Shown here: one piece after another, positions 1-9,309 of the stretch
Position numbering within the stretch: position 1 is the first letter of the stretch
Layout: the number at the start of each line of letters is the position of its first letter
Made by a program: the position numbers and the translations under genes
Notes under the pieces: generated by a model
Told to the model about the DNA's origin: nothing
Databases searched by the model: none
Seen by the model: only the letters and a program-made list of their open reading frames with translations
NCBI GenBank assembly: GCA_003024175.1
Contig: MDYQ01000406.1
Span: forward strand, 1-12,468
Length of the DNA stretch: 12,468 bases
Origin: Planoprotostelium fungivorum
Lineage: Eukaryota > Evosea > Variosea > Cavosteliida > Cavosteliaceae
Direction: 5' to 3'

Positions 1-1261
1 TTGTTGGCCTGTGTATGAATGAGAAGGGTCGTATGAGATGACATCGTAGAAATCTCACAAAGGAAGAAGAGGAGATGACGGCAGAATTCGTGGTGTAGAT
101 AGCTCCTCCCACTCCGGCCGTGTTACCAGTGACGACAGCGGACGACAGCTTGACCAAACCTGAATCACGATGAGCGTCAAACGATCCATTCACATTGAAG
201 GACTTTGTAGACGAGACTCACCGGATGAACAGATAGCGCCTCCATTTCCCAGCGCCGAGCCGCCAGACATAGAACCTCCGTTCACGTTGACGATTCCGCC
301 GTTGCTGTAGACAGCTCCTCCGTCGGACGTTGCAGAGCAGGTAGAGAAGTTTGTGGAGGTGATGGATAAGGTTCCAGCCGAATAGACACATCCTCCCTGC
401 CCTGCACTACCACCGATGACGGTCGAGCTGATCAGACTGATGACACTACCGGAACCCCCGTAGATCGCACCTTATCGAACGTTAATTATTCGATTGAACT
501 GAATCGAATATCACCTCCATTCTTCTGTGCTCGATTGTTGATGAACGTATCAGAGGAGAAAGAGAGGATTCCACTCTGCGTGTATAAAGCACCACCGTGG
601 TTCATCACAATATTATTCGAATACTGATTGTTCGTGCTGTACAGTGAAGACATGATGGACTGTAAATGAATGACACCAGACGAAGCATTATTGCCTGAGA
701 ATAGACTGTTGCTGATGGACAAATAACACGGGCTGCCACTGACTTCAATCGCGCCTGCGATTTCTATTCAGCTGATTCGTTCACGGTGGAATAATTCACC
801 TGAAGTTCCACCCGTTGTCGCGAAGTATTGTAGACGTACGTCATTCATCTTTGCACTTGCCACGTTGGTCAGATTGATCACAGCTGTTTATCGATGAGTT
901 GACCGTATGAATGGCACGAGTGTACTTACAGAGTGAGGAGATGGATGAGAAGTAGATCGAAGAGAGGGTGAAGGATTGTGTGCTGTCCACGCGGATGATG
1001 GACTTGTCACTGTTGACGTTACTGAAACTGACGCCCCTCATCTATTCTAATTAACATTGATCTTGATCTCTGAATGAGGACTCACCGAAAAGCAGCCCAT
1101 ATTGGACAGATTGATCGAAACATAACCAGTAACGGTCGACATCGAACTATCGATCATCGTGATGTTATTTCCGTAACCAGTGTAATCGATGACCAAGTTA
1201 TCAAATTGACCCGATAAGTACACAGTGGCATTCGTGGTGGATGCACCCGCGAGAATCATGA
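1..1261 (-). other. PMP-like beta-helix region (exons 1086-1261 to <1)
   Basis: Exons: 1086-1261 (176), 930-1041 (112), 800-883 (84), 515-763 (249), 222-470 (249), 59-159 (101), <1-8. The spliced chain shows spaced GGA(I/L/V) and FxxN-type motifs: HGGALYTQSG, TFINNRAQKNGGAIYGG, SDGGAVYSNGG, GNGGAICSSG, VGGAIYTTN and SSFANN. Family knowledge: this pairing marks polymorphic outer-membrane protein (PMP/POMP) repeats, which fold as a right-handed parallel beta-helix and occur in chlamydiae and in some protist surface proteins. Ser, Thr, Asn and Gly are abundant, as in extracellular beta-helices. Earlier exons (1261-800) lack GGA motifs but keep the short beta-strand rhythm. The region continues beyond base 1. 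Confidence 0.82.
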
Positions 1262-4200
1262 CTACCATCATCAGTCGTTCATCACAAGAGACAACGATGA
1301 AGACTCACTCTCTGACGCGTTGCTGTACGGATAGATGGTATAATAGGTAGTACATCCCACCGAATTGACGCAAGCGATCGACACGTTGATGGGAGGGTTG
1401 CAGGGAATCAGATTGGTACTCAGATTGCAATTGGAGATGACGTCGATGTAACCGACCGACCACAGTTGATTGTTCTGCAGGTACAAATTCTGCAGGCCGG
1501 GTAGACTGCCGTTTCGAGAGGGCACCGTACCGGTCAACCGATTGGAACTCAGATCGAGTTTAGACAAGTTTGGAAGGTTGATGAGATCTGATGGAATATT
1601 TCCCGAGAGCTGACTGGATGGCTGTAGATCGAGTGAGGACGTTGGTTGGAACGTGATGGATCACCAGACTGAGTTCGGTGAGCTGCGTTAAGTTCGTGAC
1701 GCAGGATGGGATCGATCCGTTCAAATTGTTGGGTCCAACGCCTAGATAAGTGGCGTTCTTCATGTTACCTCGTGCTCGTCAGACCATCGATTTGAATGTC
1801 ATCGTATTCACAGATCAAGTCATTCAGCGAGCCAGTCAGGGAATTGTAGCCTAGATTCATTCTCGTCATACTGACCAGACCACCGAACGAAACGGGAATG
1901 CTTCCTATCAATTTACTGTGATCCTGACATCGATGAGCGAGAGTACAGATGAATATCTTTACCAGGTAGATCTCTTTCAGCAGAGTCAAATTACCGATAC
2001 AAGGAGGTATCGATCCGCTCCACGCATTCGTACCGAGGTTGAGATAAGTCAGCTTGTTTAAATTACCTTATCGTCCGTCAGTTCAAATGGATCGTTTCAT
2101 CTTCATTCACATATCGAATCTGGAATGGGTCCCGCCATGGAATTTAACCCTGCGTTGAGATAACTCAAGTTGGTCAGGTTGCCGATGGCAGGTGATAAGC
2201 TCGTCTGTAATAAGAGATGCTGCCGTCGATCAGAATATTGAAGAATCATCGCAACGCACCATAGTCAGTGATTGCAATCGAGTCAGAGTGTAGATGCTGG
2301 GTGACACGTTCGAAGTAAATGGATTCGACCGTAAGTTAAGGGTCGTCAGCTGCGTCAGCGAGCCTGCACATCGTGTCAGAAGAAGAGAAGGGAAGAATCG
2401 ACGCACCGAAGCAGCTGGGGATGCTCGTGATCTGATTCACCGCGATGCTGAAATACGTCAACTGCGTGAGATTACCTGTTCGAACGTCAGGAAATCACGA
2501 TCGCGTGTGAGAAACTCACAGATGGCAGTGGTAACGTCTCCAGTCAGTGCGTTGTTTCCCACGTCGAATAGAGTGAGATTCGTGAGGAGTCCGACGATGG
2601 AAGGTATGGTTCCGTTGAGTGCGCCGTTTCCACCGTTGTAGATGAACTGTGTGGGGACGTTGGCAGTGCAAGTGATACCGACGTAATCGATGGGGTTACA
2701 GACCTACTGGGGTCAGATGGAATCGCGGGTTGGATTGTCTCACGTCTCTTCCAATCCAAAAACCTGACGGACCTGAAGAGAGAGTTTAGCGTTCGGTCGA
2801 AACCATAGCGAGGAAGAACGGAGATGGATGGAATCACCTCCAAGGCCGGACCACAGGGTCTGCATGAGAAGCACGAGAGCGGGGTCAGACTGTGCCATGC
2901 ACGTCACCGTACTGTTGCATAACGTGGCCACGTTCAGCGGTTGAGGACAGTAGAATGGATTGCCGCTCATGTTACAGTTTGTTGTCACGTTGATGTATCC
3001 TGACAGTCTGAGCTGGTTGTTCTGCACGTACAGACTCTGCAGGCCGGGCAGACTGATGTTTCTTGCAGGTACAGAGCCAGTGAACTGGTTCGCGCTCAGA
3101 TCGAGCTGTGTGAGCGACGGAAGGTTGATCAGACCCGATGGTATGCTTCCGTTCATCTGATTGCCTCCCTGCATCTGTCAGTCTCATCTGCATCAATCGG
3201 CACAACAGTCACCAGGGTCAGCGATGAGAGAGATGACATGTTGTTCATGCAGAGAGGGATGCTGCCTGTCAGCTGATTCGGTCCCAGTCCCAGCCGAGTG
3301 ATGTTCTGCAGATTACCTTTCTCTCGTCAGTCTCGATGTAGATAGACATATCGATAAACTCACAGATCGAATCAGGCAGTGTTCCCGTCAGATTGTTGTT
3401 TCCCACGTTGATGTCCATCAGATTTGTCAAGCTGCTGATCGATGGAAGAGGTCCAGTCAGATAGTTTCTGTCCTGTACATCATCAGACGTTTCTTGTGAA
3501 GAGAAGACGTACCAGATAGAATCGATTGAGCTGTGTCAAGCCTGAGAAGCAAGCAGGAACGGAACCAGTGAACTGATTTGTACCCAAGTTGAGCAGAGTC
3601 AAGTTCTTCAGATTACCTTCCTTCACGTCAGCAGACCGACACACCATAGAGTGGCTCACATATGGTATCAGGAATCGTTCCGTTGAACTGGTTGGCCCCA
3701 ATGTACAGTTCTTCCAAATTCGTCATGTTTCCAATCAGAGGAGACACAGGACCGGTCAGATACATCCAGTCCTATCTGTCGTCAGATGTATCAAGTTCAA
3801 ACAGATTCCCTGCGTACCAGATACAAGGCTCTGAGTTGTGGCAGATTGTAGATGCCAGAGGGTATGGTCGTGTTCAGCACATTGTATCGCAGATACAGCG
3901 TCTTCAACTGTGTCAGCGCTCCTGTTGTCCATCAGCTGAGAGAAGAACAGAAACACGACGAGATCACCTAAACAGCTGGGAACGCTGGTCAGAGCGTTAT
4001 TTTGCAAGCTCAGATCGGTCAGCTGCGTCAGATTGCCTTCTTACTCGTCAGTGTCCACTCTGTCGATCACTTCAAGCTCACATATAGCGTCAGGTATAGG
4101 ACCTGTCAGTATGTTGAAGCCCAAGTCCAGTCGAGTCAGACTGACCAGGCTGCCGATCACAGCTGGAATGGAACCGATCAAGTTGCCCGCGTTTCGATTG

Positions 4201-7200
4201 TAGATGATCTGCGTGGGTACATCTACAGTACAGACAACGCCTAGGTAGTCGACAGAGTTGCACACCTGTTCGATCAGATCAGATGAAGCACGAGAGAGAA
4301 CGACTTACGTTTCTTCCCACCCAGTAGGCAGACGGACCTATCATCTCCTTTCAGACATTGACCATCGATGGTGATGTGGATAGAACGTGATCACAAGATG
4401 ATTTGATATGATGATATCGACGATCACCTCCTAAGCCAGCCCACAAGCTTTTCATCGCGTCTGTGATGGTCGGATCTGACTGTGGTACACACGTCACCGT
4501 GCTGTTACATAACGTGGCCACGTTCAGCGGCTGAGGACAGTAGAATGGATTGCCGCTCATGTTGCAGTTTGTCGTGACGTTGATGTATCCTGATAGTCTG
4601 ATCTGGTTGTTCTGCACGTACAGACTCTGTAGGCCGGGCAGGCTGATGTTTCTTGCAGGTACAGAGCCAGTGAACTGGTTCGCGCTCAGATCGAGCTGTG
4701 TCAACGACGGAAGGTTGATCAGACTCGATGGTATGCTTCCGTTCATCTGATTCGATCTCTGAATCGATTCGTGTCAGTCTCACAACTCCGTAGAAGACGA
4801 TTCATCACCAGAGAAAACGAAGAGAGGGTCGTAAGTCCACTCATACAAGTGGGAATGCTTCCAGTGAAAGAATTAGGACCCAGAGTCATCGAGACGAGAA
4901 TCTTCATGTTACCTTTCATCGCGTCAGCGATGATGAAATTCTCTCCACGTTCTCACAGATGAAATCAGGCACTGATCCCGTCAGATTGTTCTTTCCTAAA
5001 TCTGCCTGTTGTAAGAAGACTTGATTGACCATGGAAGAGGGTACACTTCCCGTCAATCGATTCGTATCCTATAACGATGAGAAGAGAGGAGAGGGAGAGG
5101 ACGCAGTCACCAGAAAGAGTTGAACGAGGCTCGACAGATTACCAAAGCAAGAGGGTATCGATCCACTGAACTGATTCGAACCGAGGTGGAGATAGTATAA
5201 GCTCTTCAGATTGCCTGATCCACCGTCAGCGATGGGATGATAACGTTCATCTCACAGATAGCATCGGGAATCGATCCGTTGAACGAGTTTGGCCCGAGAC
5301 GCAGGACACTCAGGTTTGTCATAGCTCCAATGGCTGATGGTAGAGGACCAGTCAGTCCCATACCGTACTATTTGAGTCAGAGTGAAACGAGAAGCGTGAG
5401 AGAAGAAGTGTGAGAGGAGAAGCGTGAGAGATGAATGTCACCATGTTCAAAGTCGTCAGTTGATTGAGACTGTATACGCTGGATGGAAAAGATGCGTTGA
5501 ACGAATTGTTGACCAACGAGAGTTGTGTGAGCTGCGTTAACGCTCCTGATTCGCGTCAGACAAGGAGAGTCACGATTCTCACCGAAACAGTTTGGTAAAC
5601 CTGTGATCGAATTGAAGTTCAAGTTGAGAGAAATCAACTGCGTCAGATTACCTGTCAGACCGTCACTACGCTGTGCAGTGATTCACGAGAGACTCACAGA
5701 ATGCATCAGGTATGACTCCTGTCAGTGAGTTATAAGCCAGATCAAGGGCAGTCAGGCTCGTCAAACCACCGATGCTGGACGGAATCGAATTGATCAGCTT
5801 CCCGTTACCAGCGTTGTACGTGAATCGTATGGGTACACTCGCATTACAAGTGATGCCGATGTAGTCGGTTGAGTTGCACACCTGGTCGTGGTCAGAACGA
5901 GACGAACGACAGTCAAATCACATCTCTGCCCCTCCAGTAGCCAGTGGGACCTATAGAATGGCTCAGCTCATAGTGATGGAGAGAGTCGAAGAACGTGAAT
6001 GGATGCAAAATGACTTTTCACCTCCCAAACCGGCCCAGATATTTTGCATGAGATCCACGAGAGCTGGATCAGACTGTGCCACGCACGTCACCGTACTGTT
6101 ACACAGAGAGGCAACGTTCAACGGTTGAGGACAGTAGAATGGATTGCCGCTCATGTTACAGTTCGTCGTCACGCTGATGTATCCTGACAGTCTGAGCTGG
6201 TTGTTCTGCACGTACAGACTCTGCAGGCCGGGCAGACTGATGTTTCTTGCAGGTACAGAGCCAGTGAACTGGTTCGCACTCAGATCGAGCTGTGTGAGCG
6301 ACGGAAGGTTGATCAGACTCGATGGTATACTTCCGCTCATCTGATTGCCTCCCTGCACATCTCTGTCAGTCTCATCTGCATCAATCTACACAACAGTCAC
6401 CAGGGTCAGCGACGAGAGAGACGACATGTTGTTCATGCAGAGAGGGATGCTGCCTGTCAGCTGATTGGGTCCCAGTCCTAGCTGAGTGATGTTCTGCAGA
6501 TTACCTTTCTCTCGTCAGTCTCGATGTAGATGGACACGTCGACAGACTCACAGATCGAATCAGGCAGTGTGCCTGTCAGATTGTTGTTTCCTACGTTGAT
6601 ATCCATCAGATTTGTCAAGCTGCTGATCGATGGAAGAGGTCCAGTCAGATAGTTCGTGTCCTATACATCATCAGGAATTTGCGTATGGAAGACGTACCAA
6701 GTAGAATCGATTGAGCCGTGTCAAGCCTGAGAAGCAAGCAGGAACGGAACCAGTGAACTGATTTGTACCCAAGTTGAGCAGAGTCAAGTTCTTCAGATTA
6801 CCTTCCTTCGTGTCAACTCGCAGCTCCATCAGGTATGACTCACAGATCGAACTGGGGATCGTTCCGTTGAACTGATTGGCTCCAATGTACAGTTCTTCCA
6901 AGTTCGTCATGTTTCCAATCAGAGGAGACACAGGACCGGTCAGATACATCCAGTCCTATCTGCCGTCAGATGGATTGAGCCTATACAGAGGCATTACGTA
7001 CCAGATACAAGGCTCTGAGTTGTGGCAGATTGTAGATGCCAGAGGGTATGGTCGTGTTCAGCACATTGTATCGCAGATACAGCGTCTTCAACTGTGTCAG
7101 CGCTCCTGTTGTCCATCAGCTGAGAGAAGAACAGAAACACGACGAGATCACCTAAACAGCTGGGAACGCTGGTCAGAGCGTTATTTTGCAAGCTCAGATC

Positions 7201-9302
7201 GGTCAGCTGCGTCAGATTGCCTTCTTACTCGTCAGTGTCCACTCTGTCGATCACTTCAAGCTCACATATAGCGTCAGGTATAGGACCTGTCAGTATGTTG
7301 AAGCCCAAGTCCAGTCGAGTCAGACTGACCAGGCTGCCGATCACAGCTGGAATGGAACCGATCAAGTTGCCCGCGTTTCGATTGTAGATGATCTGCGTGG
7401 GTACATCTACAGTACAGACAACGCCTAGGTAGTCGACAGAGTTGCACACCTGTTCGATCAGATCAGATGAAGCACGAGAGAGAACGACTTACGTTTCTTC
7501 CCACCCAGTAGGCAGACGGACCTATCATCTCCTTTCAGACATTGACCATCGATGGTGATGTGGATAGAACGTGATCACAAGATGATTTGATATGATGATA
7601 TCGACGATCACCTCCTAAGCCAGCCCACAAGCTTTTCATCGCGTCTGTGATGGTCGGATCTGACTGTGGTACACACGTCACCGTGCTGTTACATAACGTG
7701 GCCACGTTCAGCGGCTGAGGACAGTAGAATGGATTGCCGCTCATGTTGCAGTTCTTCGTCACTTCGACGTAACCAGATAACCTCAGCTGATTGTTCTGCA
7801 GGTATAAATTCTGTAAACTGGACAGACTGTTGCTCCTGGAGGGGACAGCTCCCGTGAGCTGATTGGAACTGAGATCGATCTGCCACAGAGAAGGGAGATT
7901 GAATAGAGACGACGGTATAGAACCGTTGAGAGAGTTATTTTTCAAACTCGTCTTGTTCAAACTGATCAAGTTTTCGACGGAGAGTGGTATGCTCCCAGTC
8001 AGCTGGTTGCTGTCCTGTTCTGTATGAGAAATGGAGGGATAAGATCACATACCATGTAGAATTCACTCATTAGAGTTAAATTACCGATGCAAGAAGGAAT
8101 CGAACCCGTCAGCTGATTCGTACCAAAGTTGAGGTAGGTCAGGTTATTCAAATTGCCTGACTCTGAGTCAATTTAACGCTGAAGCATTTGAAGAGACGAG
8201 GCGATGATAAGTTTCGAGTCGTCTCACAGATGGAGGTAGGTAACGAGCCGCTCAGCTGATTCACACCAAAATTGAGATAATTGAGACGGACGAGGTTCCC
8301 GATCGATGGAGATACACTTCCGCTCAATTGGTTCGTGTCCTGCCATCCATTAGCCTCGAGAAATTGTATATCGTGTTTCACCATCCACAGAGTCTGCAGT
8401 TGCGTCAAGTTGTAGATGGACGACGGAATAGGACCCGTCAGCGGGTTACCCCTCAGATTCAGATACGTCAGTTGAGGTGCTTCACACGTCAGCCGAAAGA
8501 TTCGATCGATAAGAGGTCACCGAAGCAATTGATGGGCCCGGTAATTTGGTTCGTCGGCAGTGCGAAGTAATTCAGCTGGCTCATCGTACCTGATCATCAT
8601 TCACTCTCTCATCTTCAGGGATGGTGTCTCACAGATCGAATCCGGAATCGGTCCGGTCAGGGCATTATTCGAGAAATCGATTTTCGTCAGATTGACCAGG
8701 CTGCTGATGATCGAAGGGATCGATCCGGAGAGAGATCCCTTCCAGCCCGTGTAAGCGATTCGTGTGGGGTAAGTGTTGGTGGGGTCACAATAGACTCCCA
8801 CGTAGTTGTTGAAGAAGCAGACCTGATGAACGGATTAGAGAAGATCGGATGTGATTGGATGATGATTCACGTCTGTTCCATTCCAGTATCCAACGGGACC
8901 TGTTCAACGTGAGACGTTAGATGGTTTAGAGATCGTGGTGGTGTCGGTGTGAGATGATGATACGTGTGCATTTGGATCGTCTTTTCTTTCACCTCCGAGA
9001 CTGGACCAGATGCTCTTCATCGTGTTGATCAGTGCCGGGCTCGACTGCGCCTCACACCCGTGAGATAAAAGGAGTAAGACAAGCACGGAAGAGGGAAGGG
9101 TGCTCCTCTCTTTCGATGAGGGTACACTCCATCTCTTCGAAGTGAACAAGAATAGAATAGCCAAGATGAGATGGATCGACCGACCGAAGAGGAAAGATGT
9201 GGATTGGGAGAGCGGCTGTCCATCCTGCTCGATGGTGGAGTGCATCGTGATCTCATGTTCCATCGGACCTGCCGAGTCTATCACCGACAGAAGATACAGC
9301 AT
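1..9302 (-). CDS. Giant five-unit LRR / PMP-like beta-helix surface protein (3' partial)
   Basis: Seen: about 50 exons joined by short GT-AG introns give one continuous frame of at least 2,280 codons, running off the left edge. Order: hydrophobic N-terminus (8993-9302); five LRR units (8899-1309); PMP-like beta-helix (1261-<1). Large exons carry the cysteine cap of one unit straight into the N-cap helix of the next (e.g. 6022-6352), so the units belong to one protein. Many N-x-S/T sites and cap cysteines fit a secreted ectodomain. Family knowledge: LRRs of the 24-residue LTGxIP type and PMP repeats serve recognition or adhesion. Inference: a surface receptor or adhesin; the C-terminal anchor is not visible. 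The start is uncertain: in-frame ATGs lie at 9302, 9263 and 9245, and an upstream exon (9310-9412) could be spliced in. Exon boundaries are hand-predicted; they are listed under the sub-features. Confidence 0.85.
1309..2772 (-). other. LRR unit 5 (9 exons), last before the beta-helix
   Basis: Exons: 2744-2772 (29), 2520-2703 (184), 2407-2475 (69), 2260-2363 (104), 2111-2219 (109), 1963-2066 (104), 1812-1923 (112), 1665-1768 (104), 1309-1621 (313). The microexon reads PSGFWIGRD, then VCNPIDYVGITC. Repeats include FDVGNNALTGDV, LNLGTNAWSGSIPPC and LDLSSNRLTGTVPSRN. The C-cap is altered (NCNLSTNLIPC, then CVNSVGC) and no N-cap helix follows; the chain instead passes to a Tyr/Ser-rich linker (TTYYTIYPYSNASE) and the beta-helix. 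The acceptor of exon 2111-2219 is ambiguous: a second AG 15 nt downstream would start it at 2204. Confidence 0.83.
2838..4337 (-). other. LRR unit 4 (9 exons)
   Basis: Exons: 4309-4337 (29), 4082-4265 (184), 3968-4036 (69), 3818-3921 (104), 3660-3771 (112), 3513-3616 (104), 3364-3472 (109), 3213-3316 (104), 2838-3168 (331). Exon lengths are identical to unit 2, exon for exon. The first four exons and their introns are base-for-base equal to unit 2 within the 757-bp repeat; the remaining exons differ by scattered substitutions, and some introns (e.g. 3617-3659 against 6802-6843) have diverged strongly. The unit ends in the cysteine cap and the helix LVLLMQTLWSGLGG leading into unit 5. Confidence 0.88.
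3813..4569 (-). repeat. Perfect 757-bp direct repeat, copy B (end of unit 3 to mid unit 4)
   Basis: Partner of 6997-7753 in the same orientation. To its left, similarity to unit 2 continues to about 2850 (partner about 6034) but with substitutions and small indels in exons and larger differences in introns. To its right, it joins unit 3's own end sequence, which resembles the ends of units 2 and 4 rather than unit 1. Confidence 0.95.
4428..5950 (-). other. LRR unit 3 (9 exons)
   Basis: Exons: 5922-5950 (29), 5698-5881 (184), 5583-5651 (69), 5442-5545 (104), 5256-5367 (112), 5111-5214 (104), 4957-5068 (112), 4809-4912 (104), 4428-4758 (331). The microexon reads PTGYWRGRD, then VCNSTDYIGITC. 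LRR motifs include LDLAYNSLTGVIPDAFC, LRLGPNSFNGSIPDAIC and LDLSANQFTGSVPARN. Its interior is clearly more diverged from the other units than units 2 and 4 are from each other, while its last exon closely matches those of units 2 and 4, and its end is identical to unit 1's end from 4569 downward. One intron (5368-5441) is lengthened by a short tandem repeat. Confidence 0.88.
5389..5430. repeat. Intronic three-copy tandem repeat (about 15 nt)
   Basis: Three imperfect copies of GAGAAGCGTGAGAG, the middle one with a T for the C, lie inside intron 5368-5441. The intron is 74 nt, about 30 nt longer than its counterparts in other units, so the repeat explains its extra length. Confidence 0.7.
6022..7521 (-). 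other. LRR unit 2 (9 exons)
   Basis: Exons: 7493-7521 (29), 7266-7449 (184), 7152-7220 (69), 7002-7105 (104), 6844-6955 (112), 6698-6801 (104), 6552-6660 (109), 6401-6504 (104), 6022-6352 (331). The microexon reads PSAYWVGRN, followed by VCNSVDYLGVVC. About 11-12 LRRs follow with motifs such as LDLGFNILTGPIPDAIC, LYIGANQFNGTIPSSIC and LGLGPNQLTGSIP. The unit ends with the cysteine cap and the helix leading into unit 3 (LVDLMQNIWAGLGG). Introns alternate phase 1 (splitting the Cys codon of the IC motif) and phase 0 (after the last Leu of LxxLxL). Its first half lies in the perfect repeat shared with unit 4. Confidence 0.88.
6997..7753 (-). repeat. Perfect 757-bp direct repeat, copy A (end of unit 1 to mid unit 2)
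   Basis: Compared line by line, this stretch matches 3813-4569 without a mismatch at a constant offset of 3,184 bp. It holds the cap end of exon 7612-8014, the microexon, the 184- and 69-nt exons, most of the 104-nt exon and its donor, plus four complete introns. Identity stops abruptly at 7754 inside an exon and at 6996 inside an intron. Confidence 0.95.
7612..8899 (-). other. LRR unit 1 (7 exons)
   Basis: Exons (minus): 8871-8899 (29 nt), 8633-8822 (190), 8521-8589 (69), 8382-8479 (98), 8228-8339 (112), 8053-8156 (104), 7612-8014 (403). The microexon encodes PVGYWNGTD; the next exon opens VCFFNNYVGVYCDP, an LRRNT-like cap with paired cysteines, then LxxLxLxxNxLTGxIP repeats. The last exon ends with a cysteine cap (NCNMSGNPFYCPQPL and CNSTVTC) and the N-cap helix of unit 2 (MKSLWAGLGG). 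This unit is the divergent one: it has one 112/104 exon pair fewer, and its final exon is 331+72 nt, meaning one extra 24-residue LRR without an intervening intron. Introns run 38-93 nt. Confidence 0.85.
8993..9302 (-). other. N-terminal exon: hydrophobic leader and first LRR N-cap helix
   Basis: Open frame from the ATG at 9302 to a donor at 8992. It contains two hydrophobic runs, SIHLILAILFLFTS and SSVLVLLLLSHGCEA, the second followed by Q-S-S-P-A-L-I-N. The second run with its small residues (CEA) before Q looks like a signal peptide with a cleavage site; the mature protein would then begin at the first N-cap helix, ALINTMKSIWSSLGG, which recurs before every later unit. The last codon is split (G|GT, phase 1). 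There is no in-frame ATG close to the second run, so either a longer N-terminus is translated or an upstream exon is used. The exon's extent and start are therefore less certain than its 3' part. Confidence 0.6.
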
Positions 9303-9309
9303 AGCTCAC

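Noticed and set aside
1-1261. A chlamydial or other bacterial gene acquired recently.
   Set aside because: The PMP-like part has six spliceosomal introns of the local type and continues the LRR frame, so it is a resident eukaryotic exon set; ancient transfer cannot be judged here.
2294-2641. Plus-strand 115-residue ORF.
   Set aside because: Antisense to unit 5 exons that fit the LRR template; Arg-rich composition with no domain.
2960-7428. Plus-strand ORFs that recur two or three times with nearly the same product (e.g. 2960-3160, 4550-4750, 6144-6344; 4002-4244, 7186-7428).
   Set aside because: They lie opposite duplicated LRR exons and introns; their conservation comes from the minus-strand repeats, and they show no domain of their own.
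3813-7753. Direct repeats as ends of a mobile element.
   Set aside because: The repeats are coding LRR sequence with introns, the sequence between them is more of the same gene, and there is no transposase, inverted terminus or target-site duplication.
1309-9302. Five separate tandem LRR genes.
   Set aside because: Exons 7612-8014, 6022-6352, 4428-4758 and 2838-3168 run without a stop from one unit's cysteine cap into the next unit's N-cap, and there is no promoter-sized gap or leader peptide between units.
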